Shown in pieces: positions 23,408 through 36,655 of a stretch of DNA of 64,000 bases. The stretch's first letter is position 1, and every line of letters begins with the position of its first letter. The notes beneath the pieces were generated by a model. It was not told where the DNA came from and did not search any database. It was given only the letters and a program-made list of their open reading frames with translations. Source of the DNA: Bugulina stolonifera (taxonomy: Eukaryota > Bryozoa > Gymnolaemata > Cheilostomatida > Bugulidae); the NCBI GenBank assembly GCA_935421135.1, contig OW285190.1, positions 11,294,501 through 11,358,500 on the forward strand, in the 5' to 3' direction. Made by a program: the position numbers and the translations under genes.

Positions 23408-24654
23408 AAGATTAAGTAATTAGGAAAAGGTAGTAAGTAATAAATAAGACTTTTAGGCCTATATTAATATTCATATTCATATATTGTAACACCAGCTGAT
23501 CAGGCACTCACACTGACAGTACACTAACACTTGTACAGGGACTGTGAATGGTAGGCTACATGACATCCGCATTCACTCTCACTGCAGTGTCAGTGTGAAT
23601 GTTCACAATTTGAAGTAATTGATTAATTAATATTGTTTATTATTATGTATTATAAATTAATATAAATAAATATCAATATCGAATATGAGGAATAATAAGA
23701 CGAGACACATTTTTTATATTTTTATTGACTCCAAATGTTTCGATGTATATTCATACATCATCATCAGAGGAATGAAGTTTCAGAAAATTAAGTAGAAAAC
23801 TATAGTAGCCTGTAATTTTCTGAAACTTCATTCCTCTGATGATGCTGTATGGATATACATCGAAATATTCAGAGTCTATAAAAATATATAAAATGTGTCT
23901 CGTCTTATTATTCATCATTAAGATACTTGCTCACACTAACATTTTCTAAAATATCAATATGAGTGATAATCATCAATTAATTGCCATTTTTATAATTATG
24001 GTTTTTGTGCCAATAGAATATGAATATTAAATATAAACAATGTATACATATTCAACGGAAAATATGATACCATGCGATTAATGAATATAATAATGTATTA
24101 TTATTTGTATAATATTCATTGAACTAGTAGAGTGTTGTAGCACAACTTTAAAGTTGAAGTTCCTAAATGAGTAGAACATCCAACAACGCAATACTAACCC
24201 AATTTCTTGTAACAACATTTGCATAACATTTAGGAATGAAGTCCTCTCATAATATCATATTAATATCGAATATGTATATGGGGAGAAGATATTAGCCTAA
24301 ATGTTGGACCAACATTGGTTTGTTGTTTAGCCAGGTTACCCGTGACTTTACATTTAGGCCTATGTCAAGGATATAGCCTAAAGAATCTGGAAAAAATTTA
24401 AAGCATTGATTTTGCAGCAATTGAATAAACTTCATTAGTATGGAGAACTGTGTATCAAAATTGGGTAGTAGCTGTTGAAATTGATAGTCTTCCATGGTTT
24501 GACATAGTGTATAGCCAATTTTGGCAATATTAATTTATATGATGATCGGCGACTATCGGTGAAATTTTTTGTATATTGTAGTGTCTCATTAATGCACCTG
24601 CTAGTATTCTATGTGATGTTTACTTTATTATATTCATTCCATTAGATTGATGCA
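23408..24654. other. intergenic region upstream of the SLC25 gene
   Basis: About 1.25 kb, AT-rich, containing the 224-bp palindrome listed next. There is no supportable coding exon. An acceptor-like ATTAG at 24641-24645, ten bases before the chosen start codon, suggests an untranslated 5' exon somewhere here. Confidence 0.55.
23691..23914. repeat. long palindromic element, copy 1 (arms about 100 bp)
   Basis: The left arm 23691-23790 and right arm 23812-23914 are inverted copies with several mismatches, separated by about 21 bases. Both arms share AAGACGAGACAC ends, a TTTTTATTGACTCC-type box and CGATGTAT. On the plus strand, CTGATGA (23836-23842) is followed by a small TGTAT/ATACA hairpin and GAAA (23862-23865). 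The same order occurs on the minus strand of the left arm. A closely related copy is at 54467-54633. Confidence 0.88.
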
Positions 24655-27600
24655 ATGGGGGAGATTTTGCAGCAAGTAATTGCTTCCTGTTCTGGTGCGC
24701 TGGTAACTTCACTTTTTAGTGAGTATTATAGTCCACCTCTCTTATTTAATACGAAGAGGTAATATGTTGGAACTTGCCTAAATAGTTCAAAAACTTGGTT
24801 AGTTCAAACTAGTAGCCTTGGTCCCTGCTGAGCACTATATAATGACTTCAATTAAGTGAAGTGATCTAATAATTCAAACTCTGGCCTAATTCAAACCAAT
24901 TATGGTGGTTCCTTGGAGTTTGAATTAAGCAAGTCTGACTGTACGCTGTTATACTGTTTGCCTCATAGCCTATTATTGTGCAAATGTTGATTTGTTGTCA
25001 ATGGAGCTGCAGTTTAACTCGATTGTAGTACTTACTGTATAGCAGCTTAACGGTCCTCTTTGGCAATAGGCTATTTTCAGGCCATAATGGTAAATTGTAT
25101 TGAGCATTGAAACATGATCTTACATATGGTCATGTCATAATCATCGTGTGTTCTATATCAATGCATCTTTAACCAATGTTATAGCTTGTCTATAACTTGC
25201 TTCGACTGTGACCATGAGGGTCAATTAGAATATTTCCATGATGAGGTAAAGTTGTTGTATTCTTAAAAGCCATTTATTGTTCCGCATATTGTATTGCAGT
25301 GACTCCTCTGGATGTTGTGAAAATAAGACTGCAAGCACAGACTAAGGGTTTTGTTAAAGGTGAATGTTTCATTTACTGTAATGGGCTCATGGATCACGTG
25401 TGCACATGCTTGAATGGTGACCCAACAACAGCAGGAACCCAGGCTAAACTATGGAAGCGTGTACCTCATCAACAGTTCAATGGCATGATCGTAAGTCGTT
25501 GCATGTGTTCATGTATTAACTGGAATTGAAAACTTCTGCAACGGACAACGTGGAGCTCAGAATTATGTGGGATATTCTTTGAATAGGTTTGAAGCCTTGC
25601 GAGTCTATTAGTTTGGCCTGCGGCATTATAGTAGGGGATCTGCAGAGACCTAGTGTTGGTTTATCAACTCACAGTTTGCAGTTGAATTCCTGTCACTACG
25701 AAATGCATTCTGTAGGCCTACCACATCGACCTTGGTCTTATGAAACAATGAATTCTAAAATGTTTCACACAAATAAAACGTCTGCGGAGTTTTGAAATTT
25801 TTGATTTGATAAGTTTTCAACAACAAAGTCAGACCTGTTGACAAACCAAACAAAGGCGATGGTAACTCCATATTTGTTACACGTTTTGTAGGGATCGACT
25901 GTCTTAGAATTGTTATTGATGGAAAGTAAAACTAGTGATATGCTGTAGAACTAGGCTATAGTACTAGTCTAAACATGTCCTTCATTTTCACAACGTTCTA
26001 AAAATTTTCTTCTGTGAAGACACTCCACATCACAATGAGTTGGTTGATACTTGTAGGATGCATTTATAAAGATACCTAAGGTGGAGGGAATACGCACACT
26101 CTGGAGTGGTCTTAACCCAACACTGTAAGTGAGAGAGCAGTGTACTTCTGGTGCATGTTATAAATGTACATATTAATTACCAATTTGTAATTGTTACCCA
26201 CGTTATGTGTGCACACAATCAGGTCGTCACATATTGTCTCATGGCAGTGTTTTCTTATGTTTATCATTGTAGAATAATGGCCGTACCAAATACTGTAGTC
26301 TATTTCACGTCATACGACCAAGTCAAGAGGAAATTAGGTTTCGTAGATGGGAAAGAAAACTCCAAATTTATTCCCTTTGTCTCCGGAGCAACTGCCAGAG
26401 GTATAGTCATTATTTATTTACTGTAGATTGCAATTGTGCCATAATTTAGTTACCAGTGGCAACTGATATCTTACTAGTTTTACTTCCCATAATTAATCTG
26501 AAGAAATCAGCATTTTTGTAATTTGAGGTAGAGAAGGGGACAAAGTAGCACAGGAGCATTATAAGATTGGGTGTTCTTCCTAGCATCACCAATGGCCTTT
26601 ACGGCAATCGAGCCTGGATCTTCCATATGGAAGTCCAGCGATCTAACTGGTGGGCCACGGCTGCTCCCTTTTCATCCAGTTATATCTTGTAATATAAAAA
26701 TGTAAGTATTTTTTTACATCTACAAAACTGTCTTGTGATTTAAACTACAAAGTGGTTTGTGTTTTACAGCTGTAGCAATTACTGTGATATCACCTTTAGA
26801 ATTAATCAGGACAAAGATACAGTCAGAGCGCATGACATACAAGTAAGATATTTTACTTATGATGTTTCAGTGCCACAAATTGTTTATGTGGTGGTAATCA
26901 TTAGATGTATCCCTAGTTGATGCCAGAATTTGAATATTTTAGTAAAACATGAGGCCATTATTCTAATGATACGTTAAGGGGTTAGTTGACCTGTCAGTTT
27001 AGCCGTATAAACATGATTTTCATCTGGTTTATTACTCACCCTTCCCTTGTTTAAATGGGATCAGCTGATGTGTGCAGAGTTAGAGGTGGTCAAACGACAT
27101 GGTAGTTGGGGTTGTTTAGGTCTGTGTGTGTAAAACTTGTAGAAGAATTATTTTAATGTAGGACTATGTGTGCAATATGCGTGTAGTGTAGAGTTTGATT
27201 TTGTTTAATTTGTGTAATTATGTATAATTGAATATTTTCAATTGTAACCAGTCAAACAAAAGAAGCCTTACAATTATCAATGCGAACTGGAGGAATAGCC
27301 TCTTTATGGAGAGGGTGGGGTCCACTGATGTGGAGAGACGTCCCATTTTCAGGTTGGTTTACAGTTGCAATGTATAGACTATTTGACCATTTGAGTGCGA
27401 TAACTTATTCCATGTATCTATTTAGAAAAGACTTAATCATACTAAACTTGGTTTTCGTAATACAGTACTAGCAGATTATCAGTTTCGACAGAATTGAAAA
27501 ATCTACACATTCTCAACATGTTTGATAAACTCGTCACTTGCTAGATTTTGTGTAGGCCTACGTTGTTATTCATGTCTATATTATTCTGTTACTGGATTGG

Positions 27601-29225
27601 ATATAGTTGGTGTTTGTATTTGTAGCTTGTTACTTTATGTTATACGAGTTGATGAAAGGACGATCGATGTCCTACCATAACAAGGATCATATAGCCACCT
27701 GGGAGAGTTTCCTCTATGGAGGTATTGGTGGGTCGGTACGTCTTCTTCTCTTGTTATTTATCAACACAGCATACAAATGTTCACTCTGGTAAAAACCTGA
27801 TATAATTTTCTGTTCTGAGCTTTGTCTAATCATAAGCTAACTCATAGCGATCACACAACTTGAATTGGTTCTTTTTCAGATTTGCGCGACTTTAACGTTA
27901 CCATTTGATGTGGTAAAGACACACAGACAGATTGAACTTGGGACACATGTAGCTGCAGGTATGTGCAAGGCTATTATTGAGTTCAATCCGTTAATGTATT
28001 CTCTATTCACAATATTTGCATTATACACTTGAATGTACAAGTACTTGTATTTGGGGCATGTTACTGGAGTTGTCAATCCTTGAAACTATGTTGCACAATA
28101 GTGGACAACTCCCATAAGTTTGGCTGGGTTTTATCCTTGTTATGTTCACTATTTAGTATCTGTATATGCTAGATTTTACGCTTAATGAAGTGTGCTCATA
28201 ATTATGTCAAATTTGAAATTTTTTTGTTATGCAGATGCAGTGGGTTGTAAATGTTGTATTCTGTACATGTATTGTTACTAGTTTATTCATTCATCTAAAA
28301 TTCTTATTCTTGTAGGTAAAACTAAAAGTATTACGACGTTCGGTATGATCTCTCAACTATATCGAACTCAAGGCATGAGTTCTCTCTTCACAGGTTAGTA
28401 CTCGTACTCCTTCCTCCAATTTATATTTAGTATATCAGTACAGCTATTTTCATGTCATCTCATATGTATTGTATTTTGTGGCCTGAGGTACTGTTATAAG
28501 CACTCTCAAAGCAAAGACAAGTGTGGTGGTCTTTAACCCTAGTAATACCCACTTGTTCAACACTAAATATAGCAACTTTATCGTAGTTATGTCCAGCTTG
28601 GCTGGCAGTTATATTATCTGCATGAAAGTTGGCGTCAGACACAATTTGTCTATTATTTCAATTGGTACTGATTATTTGCTACTGCTATATGGAACTTGTT
28701 ATCACTGACTGCTGATTGTAACTGTCACTCGCTATTACTCACTGCTACTGTGACTCTGTAACCGTCACTAACTGCTGTTCACTATTACTGTGAATGCTGC
28801 TCACTATTACTCACTACTGTTGTCACTCACAATGTCTGATTACTACTGTGAATACCACTCACTATTACTTACTACTACTGTCACTAATAGTCTCTGGCTA
28901 TTACTGTGAATGCCACGCACTGTTACTCACTACCACTGTGACTCAGTAACCATTATTGACTACTACTGTCACTAACTGCTATTCACTACTGCTGTGAATA
29001 CCACTAACTGTTACTCACTAGTACTGAACCGGTCACTATCTGACTACTCAATGTTCAGTTTACTTATTCAACCACACTCTTACAGGGTTAGGTCCGAGGT
29101 TACTAAAGGTCGCTCCAGCATGTGCTATTATGATCAGCTCATATGAATATTGTAAAAGACTATTTGCTGAACACAATAGAACCAAGTTCTCTATTCCACT
29201 GTCTGAAGACATTGAGGGTACGTGA
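24655..29225 (+). CDS. SLC25A39/SLC25A40-like mitochondrial carrier
   Basis: Ten exons join in frame to 343 residues: 24655-24718, 25300-25490, 26057-26124, 26273-26400, 26770-26842, 27252-27352, 27626-27735, 27880-27958, 28316-28393 and 29086-29225. SLC25A39/40 (yeast Mtm1) bring glutathione into mitochondria. The three carrier signatures are [10 protein letters not shown] (about residue 24), [10 protein letters not shown] (about 159) and [10 protein letters not shown] (about 253). Subfamily marks include NGLMDHVC in the first matrix loop, [16 protein letters not shown] and the C-terminal [13 protein letters not shown]. Start choice: the ATG at 24655 gives an N-terminus of family-like length; a nearby ATG at 24650 is out of frame. 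The two vertebrate paralogues cannot be separated here. Confidence 0.93.
26540..26672 (-). mobile_element. tRNA-derived SINE, minus strand, in SLC25 intron 4
   Basis: Read on the minus strand, it begins GGGAGCAGCCGTGGCCCACC, has a B-box-like AGGCTCGATTGCC about 60 bases on, and ends GGTGATGCTAGGAAGAACACCC. The same order and words occur in the plus-strand copy at 51180, so the two form one SINE family. Confidence 0.7.
28783..29020. repeat. degenerate 58-bp tandem repeat rich in CACT/TACT
   Basis: Units starting TATTACTGTGAATGC occur at about 28783, 28841 and 28899, with more degenerate units on both sides. It lies in intron 9 of the SLC25 gene. Confidence 0.75.
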
Positions 29226-30842
29226 GACCACTTGGTCACCTCCATCCTCATAGACAATTACTAACATATATTGTAGGCATCTATTTTGACTTAGCTTTCA
29301 GACCTTAAAGTATCCACGTCCATCACTATACTGGATATCAGTAGTAATAGTACTATAACAATATTATTATTATAAATGGGCTAGTGGATCGTTTGTCTAT
29401 TTTATTGTGATCATAACTGCAATACCTCTGAGGTGCTGACTATTTTGATAGACACTATAAATATGAAAATGTTGTATGATTATTTTATGAGTTGGTAATG
29501 GTGATAACATTTGATCCTGATATGATTATTAGGGATTCATCGCTGAATTTTAAGTCTGTCTACCAAAGTCAAATGCTAGCAAATTATTTATAATAATCTC
29601 TACTTCGCGGCAAAACACCTTTCACAAACCTTAATTCTGTTTGATATGAAATTTATTTTATTAATAAAAATTGCATTGCACATTATCAATATTTCAAGAA
29701 AAGAATGTCAGTTATTATATTCCACTCTTTTTCTCAAAGGTACTACCATTTGATTCATTCTTTAATATCCATATATGCGCTCCATTTTCTAATTTTGGGA
29801 AGATGATGCGGCTTCCATGTTCCTAGCGAAAGCTCTATAGCCAAACTTTGACCAAGTAGCTTCTTGCGTTTTCAAGTATCAAGAACTATTTGAACATTAC
29901 TCTTTTAAACTCCTGAAAGGGCTAATCCTATGCCAGTGGTCATTCTATAAAAGATTTTTCTAATTGTATTTCATCATAAGATGTTTTGGGAAATGTTTTT
30001 GTCTGAAAACACGGTCCTGTTTAAAATTTCACATGATTAAATAGTTTAAAATTTAAAGATTGACGACCTTTGACGTAACTGTCAATAAATGTTGCAGTTC
30101 AGCAGTTTTATTTTATAATAAGCTAAGGCTATCAAATATAAGTATTGCCAGGAAAATGTAAGATACATGTATAACCGCTACAAAATATTAATTCTTTCAG
30201 TAAATCTGGCTCATGGCGAAAGGTATTATATTCAGCCAATCATTATAAAAAATAAATATTTTGGGTAAAATGGCACATCTAGTTGTATATGAACAGCAGC
30301 AATTGGTCATGAGTTTTATAAAACAGTCAATACCACATGTATATTAAAAACAGGAACATTCTCTTTGCACAGGGAATATGTTGAAATAATATCAAGAAGA
30401 TAATAGGTTGAGATTGGAAATTCCAACACTATAGAACATATATGGAAGTGAAAAATGACTTGGTCCGCTGCTTGTACCCTACACATAACCAGTGGTATCA
30501 GTGTAAGGGTAAAACAAGCAGCTGAGATACAATTCATATAATATAAAATATTAGTTAAGCATACATCATAAATAGAACTTGTATCTAATTAATTTACTAC
30601 AGCGGAAATAAATAGCATTTGGCTTCCTGCACATCAATTTTTTTGAGATCGGTAGAGTTGCACTACGTCATTGATTGAATATTTTTTATGATACGATGGA
30701 CATAATAATGTGCTGTACATGTATGTGCATTGTATAAATATAAAAGTATGATATTCGATGTGCTACTATTATATAGTAAGGTAATAATAAACTGCCTAAA
30801 TAATAATAATAATATTTATGCCACAATAGGATGCAGGCATTT
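29226..30842. other. intergenic region between convergent 3' ends
   Basis: About 1.6 kb between the SLC25 gene (+) and secreted gene A (-). I see no conserved exon, only AT-rich DNA that must hold the SLC25 3' UTR. Confidence 0.6.
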
Positions 30843-30847
30843 TTATT
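30842..30847 (-). terminator. AATAAA overlapping the stop codon of gene A
   Basis: On the gene strand the last codons read TGC CAA TAA AA, so a perfect AATAAA poly(A) signal contains the TAA stop. If used, the 3' UTR would be only some 15-30 nt long. It may also be a chance match, since other AT-rich candidates exist downstream. Confidence 0.35.
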
Positions 30848-33309
30848 GGCAGTCCTCATCCCAACAACTACCATAAGTAAGGGTAAAGATAGTTCCAGGT
30901 ACTGCAGTTGCTTTTGGACTAACATCGCTCAGGCAATCGTATGCAGGCGGAGGCTTAACTAGGTTATACTCGGGTTTCTTCTGGGCGCTGTATTGGGCAT
31001 TAAGTAGCCACCGGTTGTGTTCAGATTCGGGCCTATTCTCAATCAACATCAGCTGCACTTGAGATGGTGGTCCGCTCTCAGCTGGCTGACAAGATGGCAG
31101 CCTCTTAATCATAAAGTATGCTGAAGCTGATTCATTAGTTACCTAAAATACAGGAACACAAATAATGTGCCATGTCCTCTACATAAAGGTGACTCGTCAA
31201 GGATTAGGATTTTGATGCCACAACAAAACTATTTCGGGATCATAGATTCTGCAGTATACAATAATAATATCTAACAGTAATACATTAGAGTATATTATTG
31301 GGCAGTTTATTCTGATATACCTTGACCACCAGCTTGTCGCCTTCAACAACCAAGCGCTCCATGTTTCCTAGAGGGGGGACACACTTTTTTCCCTCGGCTT
31401 CCTGTCTATCAACTCTCAGTCTCCCTCTGTTGGTTATGAATGATACTAACTTGGCAGTCTCTGTATTCTTGTTCCACGCTACCCAAAGGTTATCTAAAAT
31501 TTAAAATACTGAAGTCATAACATAACATCCTCACATGATGCCGTTTTATATGAATTTATTAGTTCTAAGGATAGACTGATTTTATTTAAATCTTAATATG
31601 TATCTCGATCACTCTAGATGCGAATATTTGCAATATTTTGAATGTACATGTACATGTGGATATACATTATTATTATTATTTTGGTTTCTTAGAATTCAAG
31701 CACCAGAATACAGCAATACATGGTTAATACAGCTTTGCATTTCACTATATTATCACATACTTTGTTTTTAATCAACTATAATATGTTAAAGCAACATTAA
31801 TATGGCCACCTCTCCTAACACGGATGGGTCTCTGCATCTCTGTATCTGTCTGCTCAATTTTTTAAGTTACCTTCCATTAAAAATAGCATAATTATGGATG
31901 TTTTGTACTTACTGCTGGGATGGTTGTATCTAAGTTCACGGGTAAGTTTCCCTCTTTTTGCACTCATAAACCCATGCAATGCGCCATGATCAAACAGCTG
32001 AACAGAGCAGTCTTTGGTTGGCTACAATTATAACATAACGCATTAACTATACATATAAATTTACACTATCTCGGTGTAGATGGTAGAATAGAAAAGATAT
32101 AATATGGTACAGTAGCCGTATTAAGGCCGGTACTACATGTATGTTGATGTTACAGGTTTTTACTCTGCTATAACTGGCTGCTACTGTCAAATTATTGTAC
32201 ACATAGAGGATCTACATTGTACACATTAGAGGAGTTCATTTGGTACACAAGTCAATGAATTCCAGTGTAAGCGATGATATACCATATGTAGAGGATCTAC
32301 ACTGTACACATCCCATTTTATTTGATATGCAAGTAAATGAATTCCAATATAGTATATACCATAATATACATAATAATATTATATGGCAATATAATATACA
32401 CAATAATATACAACAATATAGAACAGTATATGCAATACTATACACAATAGCTTCAGTAACACTTCAATTTGGCAAATAATTTTACTATGCGTATCAACCC
32501 AATTCTACAATTCTAGGTAGAAAACAAAACTACGGTGACTTAAGAATGACCATTATAGCTTTCTGGTGTGCTTAGGGACCCAATAATTAGTCTGTCCAAG
32601 TGATCAATTGAAGGCAGTCTATGGAACACAATTCCCCTTGCATGTTAGTTCTCTTACCCAGGTTATCTTTTGATTTACAGCTTCTTCATTAATGTCTGAC
32701 CACCTTTCTCTGTGCTCCAGCTCAGATGCTTCTTGACCTTTGACCTGATTGCTGCTGTGTGTGAGACACAGTGCAAACACCTATATGTACAATAAACCAG
32801 TTTACTCTTATGTATAGCATGGAGTAACCCTTGCTCTATGTATACAATCAGATAACAATCAATATAGTGTATTGCTAGCTGCAAATTAATGGTAACTTAA
32901 TTCTCTATCACCTATGCATATAAATAAATAGCTTCATGCTGATATAGTTGTAGCCTAATTTTTAACCCAAACCAGAGAGCACAATTATGGTAGTCGCCTA
33001 TGTGCATGTACATGGTCATATAATAATAATGTCCAGTACTAAAATATTGTTGTAAATGTGCAAAAGTATAGTTTAAATAATATAATTGAAACCATTATAC
33101 ATATTATCTCATGGGGCATATTTTAACCAAATTGAAAAATTAAAATTAAAGCAATCAGCATAATTCTAATTACCTCTAACGACATGAATTTAGGGAAATT
33201 GTCCCACTGTTCAAGTCAAACCCTACATAATTGTAAGCACTGCAATCTAGATATATTATGATATAATGTTTTAACCTACCATAAGTGTTGCGGTTGTTAG
33301 AAGCTGCAT
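30843..33309 (-). CDS. unrecognised secreted protein, tandem paralogue A
   Basis: Five exons join in frame to 244 residues: 33280-33309, 32658-32780, 31913-32021, 31321-31493 and 30843-31142, with intron phases 0, 0, 1, 0. A signal peptide is evident at residues 1 to about 20 (MQLLTTATLMVFALCLTHSS). The mature part has Cys near 56, 125, 163, 215, 238 and 243, which suggests disulfides, and no further membrane segment. Conserved with paralogue B: a V(K/Q)L(F/Y) strand after a CCA-start exon, FMIKR-P-x-C, VQLMLIE, a DC pair and a final PG(T/S)(I/L)F-x-L(T/S)YG. I recognise no family. The alternation of short strands could be a beta-trefoil or other small beta fold, but that is a guess. Expression and secretion are inferred. 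Confidence 0.72.
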
Positions 33310-35128
33310 GTTGTTGTATACTAATTTCTATTCAAAATCTAGAATCCTAAGTTGAGATGGTTCTCTTTAGACTTCTTAATTCAAATTAATTCTTGTATTA
33401 CCAACACCATCTTTTATATATTGTACAGATATTAGATCATATTGGGCTTTTCTCTCCATATTTTCACAAAGGGGATTCCCTAACTATATAGTGTATGGTA
33501 TGTAAACTGAAGGAACATGTAGACTATTCAGTTTTCATTTGGAAAGTACTTGTGATGACCTCATTGGAGAGAGAGTTGTGAGTGACAAATTGGAAAAAAC
33601 TACCAAGGTACTGCTATCTTTCCCCATTTATGCATGTTGCCTGATACAAAGCACTATTATTGATACTATACAGTCTGTATTTGTACAGTAATATCATTAA
33701 ATAGGTGATAAGGTTTACTGAATGGCTATATATTGTAGCTAACTATCAAGGTAGCCCTTCATATCTTATAACAGCGCACAAGCCAATTTACAGATAATAC
33801 ATATTACAGATACGATTGTTTAGCAGGTTATATAAAATACAACAGAATAATGCTATTACTTGAGTTTGTGTGTCCAGCACTGAAGATTGATTTTTTAATG
33901 TTGACCATCTCTCTGGAATGGTTGAACATCCCATATCTGATAGTATAAGTGATGAATATGAAAATCTTAGCATACTCTGTAGAAATACACAAGTAAATGT
34001 ACATGCAATGTACAAGAAAACTTTATTTTGATATTTTTTGCATATTCTGCATTGGTTATTATGCAAACTGTGCTGAATATTCCACGGTACTTAAACGATT
34101 GTATTGGTACATACCTTCATGGATGGAACTGGAATATTCCCAGAGAAGAATCAGATTGTCTTTCCATCTCTCATTATGTACAAAATACTAGCCTCTGGAA
34201 CTGTTAATTGCAAAACGCAATAATTTATGATGATTTTGGTTGGAGGAATATATGACACAGATACACGTGTATGCATCATGGAGTATGAGTTTGTACCTAA
34301 GATGATCCCGGACCGACCTATGATGGTTTGATAATCTTTATGAAGCTGGTAACAAGACAGGCAAATGGTAGAGATGTGCATGCAATACTGGCTGTTGTAG
34401 AAGCTCTAACCCCAACTAACTTCTTGATAATTTGACACTGGCACCCGGCAAGGTGCACATGTATGCTGATGTAACAAACCGGCAGCATGCTGCTCTATGT
34501 CCATCAAATTAAATATAATTATGCTATAAATTCATTGTGGCATTTGCATACCTGGAAATTCCAAGACCAGGCATTAGGTATGATGCAATCCACTACTGAA
34601 TTAGTATACCTTACCAGGCCATATATATAATGTATAGTGATGCAATAGAAGATAGTGCATTATTGTGCATAGCCCATTGTACCTGACTTATTGGTTTCCA
34701 TTCAAAGCTTTGTTACTTTGTTTGCTGATTCTATTTGTTCAATCAATGGAGTGTGTAAGCCTGAGTAGCTACAAGTTAGTCACCACTGCTGGCTTATTAG
34801 GTTGGAAATTTCTGATTCTTTTGTCCAACAGTCAGAACAGAGTAATATATTGAGGAAACCAGTCAATGAACACTAGGAAGTGGCAGATATCATTTCCCAT
34901 TTGTATTTTACCCGTTATAGCATTCTTTACACCCACTTATTGGAGAAATAATAATTTATTATATCTAACCGTTTCAAACTTTATCCAGCTATAAAATTTT
35001 ATTAGATATCCTTTGGAACACACCTTGGCAATATTGTATATTTACAGCCAAGCATAAAATGTCCTGAACCAGAGTTCTCAAGTGAGACTTGCCCAATGCT
35101 AGCAGCTCAATCTATCTTCCTGGTGTTA

Positions 35129-35268
35129 CTACAATATATTTATAGATTTATGGTGTACACTGTACCATGTAGATTGAGCTTTATGCTTATAATTTGTACA
35201 AATTATAAGCATAAAGTTCAATCTACATGGTACAGTGTACACCATAAACCTATAAATATATTATGTAG
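35129..35268. repeat. near-perfect 140-bp palindrome
   Basis: The arms meet at TTTGTACAAA, centred between 35197 and 35198, with no loop. Arms of about 69 bp contain GTGTACACTGTACCATGTAG and its complement, with one or two mismatches and a 2-bp indel at the outer end. It is unrelated in sequence to the palindromes at 23691 and 54467. Confidence 0.93.
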
Positions 35269-35639
35269 TTATATAATAATTATCTAACCAGTGATTATAT
35301 GAGAATCGCACAGAAAATTCTCATGACTAAGCAACATGAATCGATTTTGCAAATTAAGGTGTGGAAAGTTATAGAGAAATGATTTATTTCAAAATATAAA
35401 ACTTGGTACTGGTACAAAAAAATAAGTTTCTTTGGGAGATTTGTATCTAGACCAGAGGGTCTATTAGTTGCTATGGTAAACAATGTCGATATGACAATGG
35501 GCACTGATGAACTAATATTATGACTCTGTTGACTCAGCTATTGGAGTGTTGAAGTCTAGTAATAATTTAGCATGAGATGGACCACCAACACCACCTCACC
35601 AACTCCACCTCACTAACACCACCTCACCAACTCCATAAT

Positions 35640-35910
35640 CAGAGCGTTAATAGAGCGAATTTGATGCTTCCGAATCACCCGGGTCCCAACGCTCTCAACT
35701 GTGTCAACAGAAGTACTGAGGCGGCTCGCTCACTGGTGATTGGCTGCTAAACAGAGTTAGTAAACATAAACACGTGAGGAGTGAATACACACTGAAACAT
35801 CATTTGCTAATTGACAAATCGCTCCGTTCGCTCGTGTGTTTATCAAGGTCATGGCGTTTGACGCTTGCTCACGAAACGCTCACTCGAAAACACTCTCATG
35901 TGTTTGCACC
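35640..35910. promoter_or_regulatory. CpG-bearing patch without a gene
   Basis: In an otherwise CpG-poor, AT-rich stretch these 270 bases have many CpGs (CCCGGG, GCGTTTGACG, CTCCGTTCGCTCG) and an inverted CCAAT box (GATTGG near 35738). It could be the promoter of an unseen transcript, a distal element of gene A, or an old repeat. No exon follows on either side. Confidence 0.25.
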
Positions 35911-36517
35911 TTGACTGATACTTTATTCTACCTAAAAATTCCAAGTTATGACCTTCCTGACTTCATTGAATAGAATAACTATAACACTGTAGTAATTTAA
36001 TCCAGTAGATGTAAATTGCTTTGTGTACACCTGACCTGGGGGCTTAGAACATTGTATGCTTTGAATATTATATTATTGCCCTATGCACTATGATGCATGT
36101 GTAATACAATAGGTTGGAAACTCCAGTTTGTTTTGCCCACTGAAGAAATACTTGTACGCGTAGTTGAGGAAATGCAAGGGTTTATAAATAACAACTACAC
36201 TAAATAATCACAACACGGAAAGCATTGAATTTGCTGCCTACACAATGTATAGAGAGAGCCCTTGGGTTTACCAGCTGGGAATTTCCCACTAGTATTCTAC
36301 AACATGTTATACCACTGTACAATACTCAAGTAATGAGCTCTTTAGTCTTTATGGAGATGTACAATAATTGCTGGTCTAAATGTAGTACCAGTTATAATAT
36401 AGGATTATAGGTTATGTTATGTGCTTACGATATGCCTTATTAGTGTTGTTGGCATACATGTAACAACACACATTTTCCCTGGTGGTGGTGGTAGCCCAGC
36501 GTGATGTGCATTGTAAC

Positions 36518-36655
36518 ACAGCATAGTATCATACATGCAGTCACGCATCATATATACAGTCATGTGACACAGCATAGTGTGATATATACAGTCATGTGAC
36601 ACAGCATAGTGTCGTATATTCAGTCATGTGATACAGCATAGCATCATATAGACAG
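36518..36655. repeat. 32-bp tandem repeat around ACAGCATAGTGT...CAGTCATGTG
   Basis: ACAGCATAG occurs at 36518, 36569, 36601 and 36633, with the last three spaced by 32 bp and joined by ATATACAGTCATGTGAC-type sequence. Confidence 0.8.
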
